A stretch of DNA of 64,000 bases from the NCBI RefSeq assembly GCF_019703545.1, contig NZ_AP018771.1:62001-126000 (forward strand), given 5' to 3'. This document shows, in pieces, positions 9,247 to 15,965 of this stretch. The notes beneath the pieces were generated by a model, which was not told where the DNA came from, did not search any database, and saw only the letters and a list, made by a program, of their open reading frames with translations. The translations under genes were made by a program, and so were the position numbers. Within the stretch, counting starts at the first letter, position 1; the number at the start of each line of letters is the position of its first letter. The stretch comes from Haemophilus influenzae. Lineage in GTDB: Bacteria > Pseudomonadota > Gammaproteobacteria > Enterobacterales > Pasteurellaceae.

Positions 9247-11313
9247 ATGACAACCCAAAACTTCCTAGTAGAAATCGGCACTGAAGAGCTGCCACCAAAA
9301 GCTCTCAAAACATTAGCAACCTCTTTTGCGGATAACGTTGAGGCGGAATTAAACCAGGCAGGCTTATCATTCGACAAAATCGAATGGTTTGCGGCGCCGC
9401 GTCGTTTGGCGGTGAAAGTGTTGAACTTGGCGAAACAACAACCGAGCAAAGAAATCGAAAAACGAGGGCCTGCAGTGTCAGCAGCCTTTGATGCGGAAGG
9501 TAAACCAACTAAAGCGGCAGAAGGCTGGGCGCGTGGTTGTGGCATTACTGTTGAGCAAGCAGAACGCATTACAACTGATAAAGGCGAATGGCTCGTTCAC
9601 CGTGCAAAAATTAAAGGTCAGCCGACCAAAAACTTACTTAACAATATTGTGGCAAACGCGTTGGCGAAATTGCCAATTCCAAAACCAATGCGTTGGGCGG
9701 ACAAAACCGTGCAATTTATTCGTCCAGTTCACACTGTGACTATGTTGTTAGGTGATGAGTTAATTGAAGGCGAAATTTTAGGAGTGGCAAGTGCTCGCAC
9801 CATTCGCGGTCACCGCTTCTTAGGCGAGAAAGAATTTGAAATTCAACATGCAGACCAATATCCACAATTATTGCGTGAAAAAGGTTCTGTGGTGGCGGAC
9901 TTCAACGAGCGTAAAGCAGAAATTCTTGCAAAATCTCAAGCAAAAGCGACCGCACTTGGCGGCGAGGCTGATATTGAAGAAAGCTTGCTTGAAGAAGTCA
10001 CTTCCTTGGTGGAATATCCAAATGTTTTAGCAGCAAAATTTGAAGAACATTTCTTAGCGGTGCCTGCGGAAGCCTTGGTTTACACCATGAAAGGAGACCA
10101 AAAATATTTCCCGATTTATGATAAAGACGGCAGATTATTACCGCACTTTATTTTCGTGTCGAACATCAACCCAGAAGATCCAATCGCGATTATCGAAGGG
10201 AACGAAAAAGTGGTTCGTCCACGTTTAACCGATGCGGAATTCTTCTTCAAAACCGACTTAAAACAAAAACTGGTCGATCGTTTACCACGCTTAGAAACCG
10301 TGTTATTCCAACAACAACTTGGTACATTAAAAGACAAAACTGACCGCATTGAACAACTTGCAGGCGAAATTGCAAAACAAATCGGCGCAGACGAAGCAAA
10401 AGCAAAACGTGCGGGTTTACTGTCAAAATGTGATTTGATGACCAACATGGTATTTGAATTCACTGATACACAAGGTGTAATGGGAATGCACTATGCTCGT
10501 CATGATGGTGAAGATGAAGAAGTGGCCGTGGCGTTAAACGAACAATATATGCCACGCTTTGCGGGTGATGAATTACCTAAGTCTTTGGTGGCAAGTGCGG
10601 TCGCTTTAGCGGATAAATTTGACACTTTAACAGGGATCTTCGGTATTGGACAAGCACCAAAAGGCAGTGCAGACCCATTCGCACTTCGTCGTGCGGCATT
10701 AGGTGCGTTACGTATTATCGTAGAGAAAAACTTACCACTTGATTTAGAAGATTTAGTGAAAAAATCAGCCGCACTTTTCGGTGATAAACTCACGAATCAA
10801 AACGTGGTTGCTGATGTGGTGGACTTCATGCTCGGCCGTTTCCGTGCATGGTATCAAGATGAAGGCATTGCGGTGGATGTAATTCAAGCGGTATTAGCAC
10901 GTCGTCCAACTCGCCCTGCTGACTTTGATGCGCGCGTGCGTGCAGTTTCACATTTCCGTACTTTAGATTCAGCGGAAGCGTTAGCAGCAGCAAATAAACG
11001 TGTAAGTAACATCTTAGCGAAAGCAGGTGCGGCAATTGGCGAGATCAATTTAACCGCTTGCGTAGAGCCAGCAGAAAAAGCCCTTGCTGAAGCGGTACTG
11101 GCATTACGCACTGAAGTACAACCGCTTATCGCACAAGGCGATTACACGACAGTATTGGATAAATTAGCAAACTTACGTGCGCCAGTAGACAATTTCTTTG
11201 ATAACGTGATGGTAAATGCTGAAGATCCAGCACTACGCCAAAACCGATTAGCGATTTTAAATACGTTACAAGGGTTATTCTTACAAGTAGCTGATATTTC
11301 AGTGCTTCAATAA
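9247..11313 (+). CDS. glyS: Glycyl-tRNA synthetase beta subunit
   Basis: The 688-residue beta subunit, which binds tRNA-Gly and partners with GlyQ. The start [21 protein letters not shown] matches the family N-terminus; a longer TTG-initiated frame from 9223 would add eight unlikely residues. Recognisable parts are [27 protein letters not shown] near residues 140-170, the HD-type region [48 protein letters not shown], and a C-terminal anticodon-binding-like domain ending ADISVLQ. The length is normal. A terminator follows, then a tRNA gene. Confidence 0.97.
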   Translation: MTTQNFLVEIGTEELPPKALKTLATSFADNVEAELNQAGLSFDKIEWFAAPRRLAVKVLNLAKQQPSKEIEKRGPAVSAAFDAEGKPTKAAEGWARGCGITVEQAERITTDKGEWLVHRAKIKGQPTKNLLNNIVANALAKLPIPKPMRWADKTVQFIRPVHTVTMLLGDELIEGEILGVASARTIRGHRFLGEKEFEIQHADQYPQLLREKGSVVADFNERKAEILAKSQAKATALGGEADIEESLLEEVTSLVEYPNVLAAKFEEHFLAVPAEALVYTMKGDQKYFPIYDKDGRLLPHFIFVSNINPEDPIAIIEGNEKVVRPRLTDAEFFFKTDLKQKLVDRLPRLETVLFQQQLGTLKDKTDRIEQLAGEIAKQIGADEAKAKRAGLLSKCDLMTNMVFEFTDTQGVMGMHYARHDGEDEEVAVALNEQYMPRFAGDELPKSLVASAVALADKFDTLTGIFGIGQAPKGSADPFALRRAALGALRIIVEKNLPLDLEDLVKKSAALFGDKLTNQNVVADVVDFMLGRFRAWYQDEGIAVDVIQAVLARRPTRPADFDARVRAVSHFRTLDSAEALAAANKRVSNILAKAGAAIGEINLTACVEPAEKALAEAVLALRTEVQPLIAQGDYTTVLDKLANLRAPVDNFFDNVMVNAEDPALRQNRLAILNTLQGLFLQVADISVLQ

Positions 11314-11319
11314 TGTAAA

Positions 11320-11358
11320 AAGGGATGGTTGATTTTTCGTCAATCATCCCTTCTTTTA
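11320..11358 (+). terminator. Rho-independent terminator of glyS
   Basis: AAGGGATGGTTGA (11320-11332) pairs with TCAATCATCCCTT (11340-11352), with one G-T wobble, followed by CTTTTAT. It ends glyS before the tRNA promoter. Confidence 0.88.
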
Positions 11359-11381
11359 TAGACTTCAAGTGATTATTTCTC

Positions 11382-11387
11382 TATAAT
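11382..11387 (+). promoter_or_regulatory. -10 element of the tRNA-Ile promoter
   Basis: A perfect TATAAT lies 11 bases before the first base of the mature tRNA. No convincing -35 hexamer is visible at the expected spacing. Confidence 0.5.
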
Positions 11388-11398
11388 TACCGCACTCT

Positions 11399-11475
11399 CC
11401 CCCCTTAGCTCAGTCGGTTAGAGCAGGCGACTCATAATCGCTTGGTCACTGGTTCAAGTCCGGTAGGGGGGACCA
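11399..11475 (+). tRNA. tRNA-Ile with CAU anticodon (lysidine-modified type)
   Basis: A 77-base cloverleaf with encoded CCA. The acceptor stem CCCCCCT (11399-11405) pairs with AGGGGGG (11465-11471). The D-arm is TAGCTCAGTCGGTTAGAGCA. The anticodon arm GGCGA-CTCATAA-TCGCT carries CAU. The T-arm ACTGG-TTCAAGT-CCGGT is followed by A-CCA. The anticodon and T arms match E. coli tRNA-Ile2 closely and differ from elongator tRNA-Met, so the CAU is presumably converted by TilS to read AUA. The C1-G72 pair differs from the G1-C72 of E. coli tRNA-Ile2. A phage scar begins just downstream, so this gene is the likely integration site. Confidence 0.9.
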
Positions 11476-11587
11476 TTCGACTTGTCAAATAACGTCTTTT
11501 CTGTCAAAAAACATCATAAAAACAGCATTTTAGAATCAACCTTATTGTTGTTTTCGTCTTTTATTGTTTGTCATTGTTCGTTTTTAT

Positions 11588-11636
11588 TGTTCCCTTAAAT
11601 GTTCCCTCTTTATGAAGGAACAAAAACGAGGGAACA
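11588..11636. repeat. Cluster of direct and inverted TGTTCCCT repeats
   Basis: TGTTCCCTT (11588-11596) and TGTTCCCTC (11600-11608) are followed by the inverted copies AAGGAACA (11615-11622) and GAGGGAACA (11628-11636). The cluster lies between the tRNA and the integrase fragment. It may be leftover arm-type integrase sites of an att region; that is inference. Confidence 0.7.
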
Positions 11637-11639
11637 GGT

Positions 11640-11801
11640 ATGTGCGATAAGTTATGCATTGCAATAAAACAAATATTTGATAATGCGATTGATGAAGGCG
11701 TGTTAGAAAATAATCCTTTTACAAGATTATCCAAAAGATTTAAAAAGCCAATTACTAAGAATTTTCCATCAATACCGCCTAAGGAATTAATGGCGTTCTA
11801 G
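11640..11801 (+). pseudogene. Integrase (tyrosine recombinase) fragment
   Basis: A 53-codon open frame reads KLCIAIKQIFDNAIDEGVLENNPFTRLSKRFKKPITKNFPSIPPKELMAF. This resembles the end of the core-binding domain of phage tyrosine recombinases: a helix with IFDNAIDEGVLENNP, then the linker to the catalytic domain. The N-terminal arm domain and the whole catalytic domain (Arg...His-x-x-Arg...Tyr) are missing, so it cannot be active. It lies 165 bases after tRNA-Ile on the same strand and is the clearest sign that this is a prophage scar. Confidence 0.65.
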
Positions 11802-11830
11802 ACAAGAGATTATGCAGACGTGGGGAGATT

Positions 11831-12139
11831 ATGTTGAGCAGTGCTTTAGTCAATCTCGATGCGAAACAGCTCAACAGCCAAAACGGCGTGCTAATCACCA
11901 CACAGAATCTAATTGGCGGGTTGCGTGCGATTAATGCGCCTTTCTTTCCGGCAGACTGCATTTTAATTACAACGCTTTCTAACCTTGCGATTTACTTCAA
12001 GCAAAACACCGCTCGCTTGTTCTTCAAACAAGAACCGAGACAAAATAACGTGCAAATTTATTTCTCTGTGATGCTTGATTACTTGCTAGAAAATCACCGC
12101 TATGCGGTGCTAATTGAAGGCATTGATGAGGTGCAATAA
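11831..12139 (+). pseudogene. C-terminal fragment of a P2-like phage major capsid protein
   Basis: A 102-residue frame. Its body reads GGLRAINAPFFPADCILITTLSNLAIYFKQNTARLFFKQEPRQNNVQIYFSVMLDYLLENHRYAVLIEGI. This follows the pattern I know from the C-terminal third of P2-family (gpN, HP1-type) capsid proteins: GGL...PxFP...LITxLxNLxIYxQ...P..V..Y.S...Y..E...A.LIE.I. A full capsid protein is about 330-360 residues, so about 70 percent is missing. It is joined almost directly to the integrase fragment, implying a large internal deletion. The assignment is by recalled pattern, not by alignment. Confidence 0.55.
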
Positions 12140-12363
12140 TGGAACAGATAACCCCTGAAGAATGTGCTAGTAAATTGCTTGAAGCCGTGCATTTATTTAT
12201 CAATTACAGCGTGCAGGATTATATTTCACGTGGAATCATACAGGCGAATGAAAAGCCTCGATTTATGCGTGAATTATGGGGGCAGCTTGAACAAAGTGCG
12301 TTAGAAAACAACCGCACTTTCAACAATAAAGCCACCGCATCCGCTTGTTTTACGTTTGAATAG
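12139..12363 (+). CDS. Small phage-derived hypothetical protein
   Basis: A 74-residue frame whose ATG overlaps the TAA of the capsid fragment (TAATG), as in compact phage operons. MEQITPEECASKLLEAVHLFINYSVQDYISRGIIQ looks helical; the tail NNRTFNNKATASACFTFE is not recognised. It holds the only perfect uptake signal I found in the scar (about 12310). No function can be assigned. Confidence 0.5.
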   Translation: MEQITPEECASKLLEAVHLFINYSVQDYISRGIIQANEKPRFMRELWGQLEQSALENNRTFNNKATASACFTFE

Positions 12364-12369
12364 GGAGCA

Positions 12370-12576
12370 ATGCGACAAACTCACGTAAATAACAAAATGA
12401 GAAAAGGAGATATATTCAGGCAGCTAGATTCATTTTCAGACCGTGGGGGCGATATTATGAAGGCGGAATTTATAGAGCACCTTTGCAACATTGGCGCGCT
12501 TACTGAACGCGAAGCCATAGACCTCACAACCGAATATATCAAACGATGCGAAAAACTCGAACGCAATCGCCACTAA
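12370..12576 (+). CDS. Small phage-derived hypothetical protein
   Basis: A 68-residue frame starting six bases after the previous stop, with AGGGAGC as ribosome binding site. The sequence is charged and helical (FRQLDSFSDRGGDIMKAEFIEHLCNIGALTEREAIDLTTEYIKRCEKLERNRH), compatible with a small nucleic-acid-binding or regulatory phage protein. It is not recognised. A terminator follows immediately. Confidence 0.5.
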   Translation: MRQTHVNNKMRKGDIFRQLDSFSDRGGDIMKAEFIEHLCNIGALTEREAIDLTTEYIKRCEKLERNRH

Positions 12577-12578
12577 TC

Positions 12579-12603
12579 AAGCCCCGAAAGGGGCTTTATC
12601 TTT
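12579..12603 (+). terminator. Rho-independent terminator
   Basis: AAGCCCC (12579-12585), loop GAAA, GGGGCTT (12590-12596), then TATCTTTAT. It separates the small phage ORFs from the toxin-antitoxin promoter. Confidence 0.8.
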
Positions 12604-12624
12604 ATAAAAAATCTAATTTTCTTA

Positions 12625-12652
12625 TTGCAAAGATAGATTATTAACTTATAAT
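12625..12652 (+). promoter_or_regulatory. Promoter of the toxin-antitoxin operon
   Basis: TTGCAA (12625-12630), a 16-base spacer and a perfect TATAAT (12647-12652). AATCTAATT occurs twice around it, with an opposing TAGATT between the two copies. These could be an autorepression operator for the XRE antitoxin. Confidence 0.65.
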
Positions 12653-12683
12653 CTAATTAATGATATACCCTCAAAGAATCTCG

Positions 12684-12947
12684 ATGAATATCGTAAACTG
12701 GACAAAAGATGCGTTACGGCAACTCTTAAAAATAGATGGCCGTTACCAAAAAGCAATAAGGGAAAAAGTAAATGCCTTAAGCGAATTCCCTAGTGAAGCA
12801 CTAGACACAAAGAAACTAAAAGGCGAAGAGGGAAAATGGCGGTTGCGCGTAGGTAACTACCGCATAATTTTTGAAGTGATCAACGGCCAACCCAAAATTA
12901 TCAACATTCAAGCGATTAAACGCCGTAGTGAACGCACTTATAGTTAG
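12684..12947 (+). CDS. RelE/ParE-superfamily toxin
   Basis: An 87-residue protein of the RelE/ParE fold. It contains WTKDALRQLLKIDGRYQKAIREKVNALSEFP and the typical second half LKGEEGKWRLRVGNYRIIFEVINGQPKIINIQAIKRRSERTYS. The conserved basic and aromatic residues of ribosome-dependent mRNA interferases (K..., R.R.GNYRIIF, the RR near the end) are present, so it looks intact. The ATG at 12684 is preferred because the alternative ATG at 12660 would lie at the predicted transcription start. It is followed 11 bases later by an XRE antitoxin gene: the reversed toxin-first order, as in HigBA-type modules. Confidence 0.8.
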   Translation: MNIVNWTKDALRQLLKIDGRYQKAIREKVNALSEFPSEALDTKKLKGEEGKWRLRVGNYRIIFEVINGQPKIINIQAIKRRSERTYS

Positions 12948-12958
12948 GAGAAAGCAAA

Positions 12959-13351
12959 ATGAACTTAAATCACAGATACATAAATAATTCACAAGGGCAG
13001 CCTGAATTTGTTATTTTGCCTATCGCAGAGTATGAAGACTTAATTATGAAGGCAAGCCCTTTTGATGATGAAAATGCGGAAGAATGGGAAAATATCCCTG
13101 TAGAAGCAAGCGAAGATGGCGATAAATTAATTCCAAATGATGTAGTAAATATCATGTTTGAACAGGAAGTTAGTTTATTGGCTGCATGGCGCATTTATCG
13201 CAGTCTTTCACAAGCTGAAGTAGCAAAACACACTGGGTTAACACAATCTGCAATTTCTCAAGCAGAACGCAAAGAAAGCAAACCGCAGAAAAAGACCCGT
13301 GAAAAATTAGCAAAAATCTATCAATGCAAACCTGAACAATTAGAACTATAA
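12959..13351 (+). CDS. XRE-family antitoxin
   Basis: A 130-residue protein that opens with a short beta/acidic part, QPEFVILPIAEYEDLIMKASPF. A Cro/C1-type helix-turn-helix fills the C-terminus: LAAWRIYRSLSQAEVAKHTGLTQSAISQAERKESKPQKKTREKLAKIYQC. It partners the RelE-like toxin just upstream; GGAGAAAGC is its ribosome binding site. In such modules the antitoxin binds the toxin and represses the shared promoter. The TAGATT/AATCTA elements near the promoter are its possible target. Confidence 0.8.
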   Translation: MNLNHRYINNSQGQPEFVILPIAEYEDLIMKASPFDDENAEEWENIPVEASEDGDKLIPNDVVNIMFEQEVSLLAAWRIYRSLSQAEVAKHTGLTQSAISQAERKESKPQKKTREKLAKIYQCKPEQLEL

Positions 13352-13364
13352 AGCAAGATATGAC

Positions 13365-13394
13365 AAAGCCCACTAAACTGGGCTTTATTTTTAC
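13365..13394 (+). terminator. Rho-independent terminator of the toxin-antitoxin operon
   Basis: AAAGCCCA (13365-13372) pairs with TGGGCTTT (13379-13386), followed by ATTTTTAC. Confidence 0.85.
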
Positions 13395-13411
13395 TTAGGA
13401 TAAGAAAAATT

Positions 13412-13639
13412 ATGCCAAAAAATAAACCAACATTACCCCCTAGAAAATGGTATAGCTTGCAACAGGCAGCGGATAAATTGACAAGAGAATTTGGCGAGCC
13501 AGTAACAGTAGATGATTTATTGCATTATTATCAAATTGATTTATTGCCTTTTTCAATTTATATAAACCACAATGTAGAAAGAACATGTATTAATGATCTT
13601 GTATTTAGTGCCCCCAAAAGTCGGAAAATTCCATGCTGA
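13412..13639 (+). pseudogene. Phage ORF, N-terminal part (probably frameshifted)
   Basis: A 75-residue frame (PRKWYSLQQAADKLTREFGEPVTVDDLLHYYQIDLLPFSIYI) with a helical N-terminus like a small phage DNA-binding or excision-type protein. It ends in TGA, and an ATG in another frame overlaps that stop (ATGCTGA). The next 51 codons continue without a gap. One protein split by a frameshift fits best, but two overlapping genes cannot be excluded. Confidence 0.45.
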
Positions 13640-13788
13640 TTAGCATACTTAAATTCGACATATTAAACAAATTAGAGGAATTAATTATAGGGAAAATTCT
13701 ATATATAGAATTCCCGAAAAAAGAAACGGAAAGTTTAATTTTAGATAGCTATAAATTTAAAAAAAGCCTTCATCATGTGGGCAATTAA
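13633..13788 (+). pseudogene. Phage ORF, continuation in another frame
   Basis: A 51-residue frame (MLISILKFDILNKLEELIIGKILYIEFPKKETESLILDSYKFKKSL) overlapping the end of the previous ORF, with no ribosome binding site of its own. It is probably the displaced C-terminal part of the same gene. Confidence 0.4.
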
Positions 13789-13973
13789 ACGCCGATTTTG
13801 TAGGGCAGATTAGTAACATTAAAAGGGCGGTTCATGTGGATTGCCCCGAAGCGAACAACTGGGATAAAACCGAAAAAGAAACCTTGCAGGAAAAAGGCAT
13901 TAAGCCGATGACGAATGAAGAACGATTAGCACAGTTAAAAGGGCAAGATAAAGCGCAAGGCAAGTTGTTTTAA
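13761..13973 (+). pseudogene. Orphan C-terminal fragment of a phage gene
   Basis: An open frame without a plausible start runs from 13761 to a TAA at 13971-13973. It reads ADFVGQISNIKRAVHVDCPEANNWDKTEKETLQEKGIKPMTNEERLAQLKGQDKAQGKLF at its end, and the composition is protein-like and charged. It looks like the tail of a larger phage gene whose 5' part was deleted. Family not recognised. Confidence 0.4.
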
Positions 13974-13994
13974 GTCGTGCACTGACTTGAGGGC

Positions 13995-14033
13995 AAAAAA
14001 ACCCCGCGAGGCTTGGACTTGGTTGGCGCGGGG
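13995..14033 (-). terminator. Strong terminator acting leftward
   Basis: CCCCGCG (14002-14008) pairs with CGCGGGG (14027-14033). The plus-strand A-run just left of it gives a U-run only for leftward transcripts. The nearest leftward gene is holA, ending at 14334, so it may stop holA read-through into the scar. Confidence 0.55.
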
Positions 14034-14224
14034 ACTTAGGAAAAAAAACCATACAACGAAAGATTTATTATGAAATTTAGCCAAAAACTAAACGGGCATA
14101 TTATACCCGAAAAACAAACACTTATCACAAAACGAACAAAAATATTCGCTTTTTGTTTATTTCACGCTTGACAGATAAAACGAAATTAAACGAGAATTAA
14201 AGATTGATAAATTTTCTAACTTGC

Positions 14225-14265
14225 CAAATAATTCCCAAATAATTCCCAAATAATTCCCAAATAAT
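14225..14265. repeat. 11-bp tandem repeat CAAATAATTCC, 3.7 copies
   Basis: Three exact units start at 14225, 14236 and 14247, followed by CAAATAAT. It lies in the 360-base gene-free stretch (13974-14333) between the scar and holA. That stretch also holds the leftward terminator and a TTGACA-like element near 14168, but no gene I can support. Confidence 0.9.
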
Positions 14266-14333
14266 GACATCAAAAAAGACCATTTTTTATCAAAAATCTT
14301 ATTTCAATATTGTCTATTTTATTTGCCTTGTGA

Positions 14334-15368
14334 CTACAAACAAATTTTTACAGATAAATCAGCGAGTTTAATCCACACTTCATCACTAAATTCTTGTTTA
14401 GCAAGGCGTTCAATATTGGCAAGCTCTTGGATAATTTCGTAGAGAGTCTGGTAAGTTAAACGTTGAATAGCACTTAAAAAGAGCGGTCGGCGATTTTGCC
14501 AGATTTTTAGACGGTCAAATTCAGTCTTAATTTGTTGAGTTGGAAGTTTTTCCGTTGTCACAATACGTTGCTGTGGTTTTGTGAGTTCAAGCAACGTAAA
14601 TAATTCTCGCTGTAGTGTGCGTAATAAAATAACAGGTTGCACATCTTCAGCTTGTAAACCTTTTAAAATACGTTTAGCACGATTTGCTTTTCCCATTAGC
14701 AAAGCATCAATCCATTGAAATGGTGTAAAAATTGAAGATTGTTCTACTACGCTAATAACACGATTGTAGTTAAGTTTATGGTCAGGATAGAGCAAATCTA
14801 AAAGCTGCAGAGCTTGTTTGAGTGCGAGCAGGTTATTTTCGTAACTATAACAAAGTTGTTGAATTGCTTCATTGTCAGCATCTAATCCCATTGCTTTGGT
14901 ACGATTTTTTACCCAACGTGGTAAGTTTTCTACCGTCGGTGTTTGACAATTTATCAGTATTGCATTTGGTTCATATTGATTAAGTGTAATAAACCACGTT
15001 TGCTTTTCAAGCACTTTAGTCAATTTTGCTACCTGTAAAATAAGCAAGACATCTTTATGCAATACGGATATAAGTTCTTGCAGATTTTTCTGCAAAAGTG
15101 CGGTGAAATTTTCAGGTAAATTCAAGCTTAGTATTTGTTTACTAAAAAACAATCCTATAGATTGACAAGATTCTATAAGTTGCGCCCAATCAGTTTGGCT
15201 ATCAATCTGAATAGTATTTTTTTCATCAAAACCTTGCTGGTTTGCCACTTGACAAATAGTATCCTCAGTTTCACTAAGTAATAAAGGATCTTGCCCTTGC
15301 AAGAGATAAACTCTAGCCAAGCCTTGCGCAAGATGATGATTTAGTTGCTCTGGAAAAATGCGGTTCAT
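14334..15368 (-). CDS. holA: DNA polymerase III delta subunit
   Basis: The 344-residue delta subunit of the clamp loader, which opens the beta sliding clamp. The N-terminus [38 protein letters not shown] matches HolA. The sequence continues with the three-domain pattern: an AAA-like fold without a Walker A, then LLKALQLLDLLYPD-type helices and a C-terminal collar domain with LKIWQNRRPLF. Its start overlaps the lptE stop by one base (TAATG), so translation is coupled, as in E. coli leuS-lptE-holA. The gene ends next to the prophage scar but appears complete. Confidence 0.93.
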   Translation of the reverse strand: MNRIFPEQLNHHLAQGLARVYLLQGQDPLLLSETEDTICQVANQQGFDEKNTIQIDSQTDWAQLIESCQSIGLFFSKQILSLNLPENFTALLQKNLQELISVLHKDVLLILQVAKLTKVLEKQTWFITLNQYEPNAILINCQTPTVENLPRWVKNRTKAMGLDADNEAIQQLCYSYENNLLALKQALQLLDLLYPDHKLNYNRVISVVEQSSIFTPFQWIDALLMGKANRAKRILKGLQAEDVQPVILLRTLQRELFTLLELTKPQQRIVTTEKLPTQQIKTEFDRLKIWQNRRPLFLSAIQRLTYQTLYEIIQELANIERLAKQEFSDEVWIKLADLSVKICL

Positions 15369-15871
15369 TATTTCCTTTTTATTTGATTTTGTAACGCAAT
15401 TATTTTTACGATTAATTGACGTGCTACTTGCTCGCGCATATCATTCCAAATTACCTCTCGTTCTTCTGATTTGGCTAATGCTGCACGTGCATTATCAAAG
15501 AAAGTACGGTTTACTTTCGCATTGATTGGATAGCTTTCGCCATTAGCAAGGCGGAAAGTGGCTTCTACTTCCAACATTAAAAGTTTTTCTGCCTCACGTC
15601 CGTGCTTAAAAATAGACGCGACTTGATCTGAAGTAATCTGTTTATTAATACGTAAAATCGGAATATTTTGTTCTAAATTGACGACATTAACCTGATTTTC
15701 CTGCAATTTGCGACGCATAATAACAGTAAAATCATTATAAGAGTCATCACTTTCAAGGGCTAATGTTCGCCATTCATTTGGCATAGTAACCGACTGTTGA
15801 AAATGCCAACCGCAAGCAGAAAGAATTGCTAATGTTGCGATAAGCAGTAAAGTCTTGATTGAGTTGATCAT
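15368..15871 (-). CDS. lptE: LPS-assembly lipoprotein LptE
   Basis: A 167-residue outer-membrane lipoprotein that plugs the LptD barrel during lipopolysaccharide export. The start [25 protein letters not shown] is chosen because it begins a lipoprotein signal peptide (lipobox LSAC) and follows AAAGG. A longer frame from 15916 would put 15 extra residues before the signal. The mature part starts [22 protein letters not shown], as in the LptE/RlpB family. It is downstream of leuS and coupled to holA. An intergenic terminator-like hairpin lies between leuS and this gene. Confidence 0.9.
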   Translation of the reverse strand: MINSIKTLLLIATLAILSACGWHFQQSVTMPNEWRTLALESDDSYNDFTVIMRRKLQENQVNVVNLEQNIPILRINKQITSDQVASIFKHGREAEKLLMLEVEATFRLANGESYPINAKVNRTFFDNARAALAKSEEREVIWNDMREQVARQLIVKIIALQNQIKRK

Positions 15872-15923
15872 AAAAATTACCTTTATTGTAGGACGTGTAA
15901 AATGTAAATATTTCACATACCTA

Positions 15924-15958
15924 TAAAAAATGGTGCGTGAATTTTAAATCCACACACC
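15924..15958 (-). terminator. Intra-operon terminator between leuS and lptE
   Basis: CACACACC (15951-15958) pairs with GGTGCGTG (15932-15939), including one G-U pair. For leftward transcripts it is followed by a U-run (A-run at 15925-15930). It would reduce lptE-holA relative to leuS. Confidence 0.6.
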
Positions 15959-15965
15959 CTATGTA

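Noticed and set aside
11779-11961. 60-codon minus-strand frame in the prophage scar
   Set aside because: It is antisense to the capsid-like frame and has no recognisable sequence or ribosome binding site.
14070-14170. Short frame starting MKFSQKLNGH in the gene-free strip
   Set aside because: About 33 codons, no clear ribosome binding site and no recognised sequence; too weak to annotate.
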